Source: Atopostipes sp963558565 (lineage in GTDB: Bacteria > Bacillota > Bacilli > Lactobacillales > Carnobacteriaceae_A). From it: DNA of 64,000 nt. Shown here in pieces: positions 61,531-64,000 of this stretch (position 1 is the first letter of the stretch; each line of letters begins with the position of its first letter). The stretch is taken from the NCBI GenBank assembly GCA_963558565.1, contig CAUWGX010000006.1:62001-126000 (forward strand), given 5' to 3'. The translations under genes and the position numbers were made by a program. The notes beneath the pieces were generated by a model. That model saw only the letters and a list, made by a program, of their open reading frames with translations, did no database searches and was not told the origin of the DNA.

Positions 61531-61536
61531 TATACT
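61531..61536 (+). promoter_or_regulatory. Extended -10 promoter of pepQ
   Basis: TATACT with TGT directly upstream forms an extended -10; the -35 region is poor, which suits a regulated promoter. Confidence 0.6.
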
Positions 61537-61567
61537 GTTTTTAGAGATTTTATAAGGAGTGATCAAA

Positions 61568-62665
61568 ATGAACAAGAAACTTATGCAATTACAAGATTAT
61601 ATGGTTTCAGAAAAGATTGATGTGATTTATTTAGATAATCCCAATACAGTGGCTTACTTTACAAGTTTTGAAAGTACTCCCCACGAACGGATTGTCGCTT
61701 ATATTGTGACTCAAAACGATGACTTTCTATTTGTCCCTGCTTTAGAAAAAGAAGAAGCTAAAGAACAATCGAACGTCGAAAATGTTTATACATACAGTGA
61801 TGAAGAAAATCCTTGGGGGATTATTTCAGAAAAGACCTTTGAAAGAATAAAAGAAATAAACTTAGTTTGTACGGATGAGGCATCTTTAACAGTAGCGCGC
61901 TATCACCAATTACAAGAAGCATTTGACACAACTCGTTTTGAAGATATTGGACCCTTTATCGATCAAATGCGCGTGATAAAAACACAAGACGAAATTGATA
62001 AAATGATCGTTGCTGGAGAATTAGCAGACGAAGCTCTACAAATCGGTATTGATTCTTTAGTTGAAGGAATTACTGAACAAGAAGTGGCAGCGATTATTGA
62101 TATGGAAATGAAAAAACGAGGCGTATCTGAAATGAGCTTCACTACCCTGGTCCTTTTCGGCGACCATGCAGCAAGCCCCCATGGAAACCCTGGAGAACGT
62201 CAATTAAAACAAAATGAATTTGTCTTATTTGATTTAGGCGTTATCTATAACGGATATGCCAGTGATGTGACAAGGACTGTTGCTTTTGGTGAAATTAGCA
62301 AAAAAGAAGAAGAAATCTATAAAGTTGTTCTAAAAACTCAACAAACCGCTCAAGAAGCTGTAAAACCTGGTATGCGTGCAGGAGAATTAGACCAAATCGC
62401 TCGTCAAGTGATTGAAAATGCAGGTTACGGTGAATATTTTAATCATCGCTTAGGCCATGGCATTGGAAAAACGGCTCATGAATTCCCGAGTATTCACGGT
62501 TCAAATGAAACGATCCTGGAACCTGGTATGTGTTTCTCCATTGAACCAGGTATTTATGTCCCCGGGGAAGTTGGGGTTCGTATTGAAGATTGTGTTTATG
62601 TGACTGAGGAAGGTTGTCAACCTTTCACTTCGATGGATAAAGAATTAGCAACGATTTACCGCTAA
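61568..62665 (+). CDS. pepQ: Xaa-Pro dipeptidase PepQ (M24)
   Basis: A 365-residue proline dipeptidase. Metal ligands: LFDLGVIYNGYASDVTRT (two Asp), NHRLGHGIGKTAHEFP (His), SIEPGIYVPG (Glu) and GVRIEDCVY (Glu). It splits Xaa-Pro dipeptides left by other peptidases. The ATG at 61568 is eight bases after AAGGAG; an earlier GTG overlaps that site. Divergent from ccpA as in lactobacilli, where CcpA controls pepQ. Confidence 0.95.
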   Translation: MNKKLMQLQDYMVSEKIDVIYLDNPNTVAYFTSFESTPHERIVAYIVTQNDDFLFVPALEKEEAKEQSNVENVYTYSDEENPWGIISEKTFERIKEINLVCTDEASLTVARYHQLQEAFDTTRFEDIGPFIDQMRVIKTQDEIDKMIVAGELADEALQIGIDSLVEGITEQEVAAIIDMEMKKRGVSEMSFTTLVLFGDHAASPHGNPGERQLKQNEFVLFDLGVIYNGYASDVTRTVAFGEISKKEEEIYKVVLKTQQTAQEAVKPGMRAGELDQIARQVIENAGYGEYFNHRLGHGIGKTAHEFPSIHGSNETILEPGMCFSIEPGIYVPGEVGVRIEDCVYVTEEGCQPFTSMDKELATIYR

Positions 62666-62668
62666 TAA

Positions 62669-62700
62669 TAAAAAGAGGCTGAAGTTTCAGCCTCTTTTTA
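62669..62700. terminator. Bidirectional terminator between pepQ and the YtxH gene
   Basis: AAAAGAGGCTGA pairs with TCAGCCTCTTTT (62671-62682, 62687-62698) with A- and T-runs. Confidence 0.92.
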
Positions 62701-62713
62701 TTCATCTATATTA

Positions 62714-63016
62714 TTATTTTTTCACTTTATCTTTTACGTCATCTGCTGCATCTTCGATTTTGTCTCCAGCGACGTTAAAGTATGATGAAGCTTTGTCTTC
62801 AACATCTTCAACAACACCCTGACCTTTTTCGCGCGCAGTGTCTAAGTAATCGTCTGCTTGGTCCAGAGCTTTATCTGTTCCTTTGCTAATATCTTCTCGT
62901 AATTCTTGACCAGATTTCGGCGCGAACAGTAATGAAGCAATTGCTGCGACAGCGGCTCCTACTAAAGCCCCGATAATAAATCCTTCTGTTCTAAACTTAT
63001 CTTTTCCTCTATGCAT
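62714..63016 (-). CDS. YtxH family general stress protein
   Basis: A 100-residue protein. One N-terminal glycine/alanine-rich membrane helix (FIIGALVGAAVAAIASLLFAPKSGQELRED, the family signature) is followed by an amphipathic helical tail rich in Asp, Lys and Ala. YtxH is induced by general stress in Bacillus; the molecular role is unknown. It is downstream of the DUF948 gene with a 46-base gap, the same pair as ytxG-ytxH near ccpA in Bacillus. Confidence 0.9.
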   Translation of the reverse strand: MHRGKDKFRTEGFIIGALVGAAVAAIASLLFAPKSGQELREDISKGTDKALDQADDYLDTAREKGQGVVEDVEDKASSYFNVAGDKIEDAADDVKDKVKK

Positions 63017-63062
63017 AATTCTCCACTCTCCTTAAATATTTCTATTCATTTACTTATAAACA

Positions 63063-63470
63063 TTAGAGATTTGAAACACTCTTACCAATTCTTCTAGAGA
63101 TACCCACAGTAGAACCTGGTTTAGCCTTTCCGCTTAACTGTGTTGTTAAATTACGTGTTGCGTTATTTAAATCAGACACAGAAGAACCTAAGTCACCTAC
63201 TGCTTTAAACAATGGGTCGGTTAAACTTAACTTACCGTTTACATCATCTAGAGTGGTATTCGATTTATTTAATAATCCTTCTACTTCCACCAGTAAATGG
63301 TCTGAATTTTTCGTAACAACGGAGATTGTCTTATTGACTTCTTCGACTGTTGTGTTCAACTCAGAAACCACACTGCCTATTTTGAAAATAGATATTGACA
63401 GTGAAATAGCAAGAATTGCAAAAGCAACCGCGGCAATTAAGCCAGCAATTTCTCCACCTGTTAAACTCAT
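63063..63470 (-). CDS. DUF948 family protein (YtxG-like)
   Basis: About 135 residues. One N-terminal membrane helix (GLIAAVAFAILAISLSISIFKIG) and a long amphipathic coiled coil with many Asn/Thr/Val heptads, as in DUF948. The first possible start is GTG (63479), but the GAGAG site is best spaced from the ATG at 63470. Upstream gene of a two-gene stress operon with the YtxH gene. Function unknown. Confidence 0.88.
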   Translation of the reverse strand: MSLTGGEIAGLIAAVAFAILAISLSISIFKIGSVVSELNTTVEEVNKTISVVTKNSDHLLVEVEGLLNKSNTTLDDVNGKLSLTDPLFKAVGDLGSSVSDLNNATRNLTTQLSGKAKPGSTVGISRRIGKSVSNL

Positions 63471-63729
63471 CTTCATCACTCTCTCTATGTTATTAATTTA
63501 TATAGCTAGCTTACCATTACCTTATAAACTTTTGCAAATTATACAACATACTATATGGAATTTTTTTAAATAACTCCTACTGCTTCTTTAAATAAACAAT
63601 ACATTCTAGAGAGCTTTCGGTACTCCGCTCAAATACAAGGGTTCATCCTGCATTAAAAAGCGATTCCTGATAGAATAGATATGTAATATGAATCTATTTG
63701 AAAGTAGTTATAGGAGTTGGTAGAAATTG

Positions 63730-64000
63730 ATGTATTTAGCAGAAACATTGGAAGAAGATCTAAAATTAGATGAGATTGAGAATCCATCCTTTATGGAGGA
63801 ATTAATTTCGTCTTTTAATTGGAGTGACATTGCGCAAAAAGCAATTGTCGTCGGAGTACGGATTCTTTTTACGTTATTGATCTTCTTTATACTGAATAAG
63901 ATTGCCAAATGGGCGATTGAAACAGGTTTTAAACGATTTGCGAAGAAAAACAAACAAGTTTCTAATCGTTATGAGACCATTTATCGTGTGGTAAAGAATG
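63730..64000 (+). CDS. MscS family mechanosensitive channel, 5' part
   Basis: The visible 90 codons start MYLAETLEEDLKLDEIEN and reach a membrane helix (AIVVGVRILFTLLIFFILNKIAKWAIETGF), followed by a basic stretch (KRFAKKNKQVSNRYETIYRVVKN). This is the start of a small-conductance mechanosensitive channel of the Bacillus YkuT/YhdY size class. The gene runs off the right edge. A TTG one codon earlier (63727) is better spaced from GGAG and could be the true start. It releases solutes on osmotic downshift. Confidence 0.8.
   Translation, partial: MYLAETLEEDLKLDEIENPSFMEELISSFNWSDIAQKAIVVGVRILFTLLIFFILNKIAKWAIETGFKRFAKKNKQVSNRYETIYRVVKN

Noticed and set aside
63708..63953. 81-codon minus-strand frame at the right edge
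   Set aside because: Antisense to the MscS channel gene, which has a membrane helix, start and ribosome site.

Overview
The window is about 64 kb of low-GC, AT-rich chromosome from a Gram-positive bacterium of the order Lactobacillales. The best fit is a member of Carnobacteriaceae or a close relative. This rests on the dipeptidase PepV, divergent ccpA/pepQ, a CovRS-like two-component system, a comG competence operon, the efp-asp23-nusB-xseAB-ispA-tlyA-recN block, a T-box in front of leuS, and farnesyl diphosphate synthase without a neighbouring dxs. Several surface proteins carry very acidic linkers, which would suit a halo- or alkaliphilic genus such as Alkalibacterium or Marinilactibacillus; that genus-level idea is inference only. 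I see no rRNA, tRNA, CRISPR array, prophage or insertion sequence. Most of the window looks like stable core genome.

Layout. 0-5 kb (minus strand): the end of a cellobiose/lactose-type PTS operon with a perfect cre site, a Gfo/Idh/MocA oxidoreductase, a metallophosphoesterase, DegV, DUF503, a macro-domain protein and a nucleoside deoxyribosyltransferase-like protein. 5-8.5 kb (plus): a GerMN-domain lipoprotein, a YdcF-like membrane protein and an Ltp-type lipoprotein, followed by a possible orphan small RNA. 8.5-16 kb: a fused MacB-like ABC transporter, PepV, NnrD, a small membrane protein, a Cof-type HAD phosphatase and an RsuA-type pseudouridine synthase. 16-25 kb: a MurJ/YtgP-type flippase, T-box-controlled leuS, a large autolysin with ten LysM domains, and MnmM.

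25-30 kb: a BMP-type nucleoside ABC importer. 30-38 kb: FtsK, acylphosphatase, YidC, a CovRS-like system, 6-phosphogluconate dehydrogenase and a 34-residue membrane peptide with its own promoter and terminator. 38-45 kb: the conserved recN-to-efp block. 45-51 kb: a PepP-like peptidase, ProC and the seven-gene comG operon. 51-57.5 kb: YebC, a TIM-barrel protein, VanZ-like protein, PepF and a PcsB-like NlpC/P60 hydrolase. 57.8-64 kb: a class A penicillin-binding protein, ccpA/pepQ, two general stress proteins and the start of an MscS channel.

Themes. One is cell-envelope growth and hydrolysis (autolysin, NlpC/P60, PBP, MurJ-like, FtsK). Another is peptide and nucleoside scavenging (PepV, PepF, two M24 peptidases, the BMP importer). 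A third is carbon catabolite control (ccpA and cre sites) and competence. The most interesting non-coding signals are WalR-box-like sites upstream of both peptidoglycan hydrolases, duplicated 14-bp palindromes flanking a cre-like site between ccpA and pepQ, and two possible structured or orphan RNAs. I found no strong evidence for a wholly new multi-gene system.

Start codons were adjusted where the ribosome-binding site clearly picks an inner start; GTG and TTG starts are common here.
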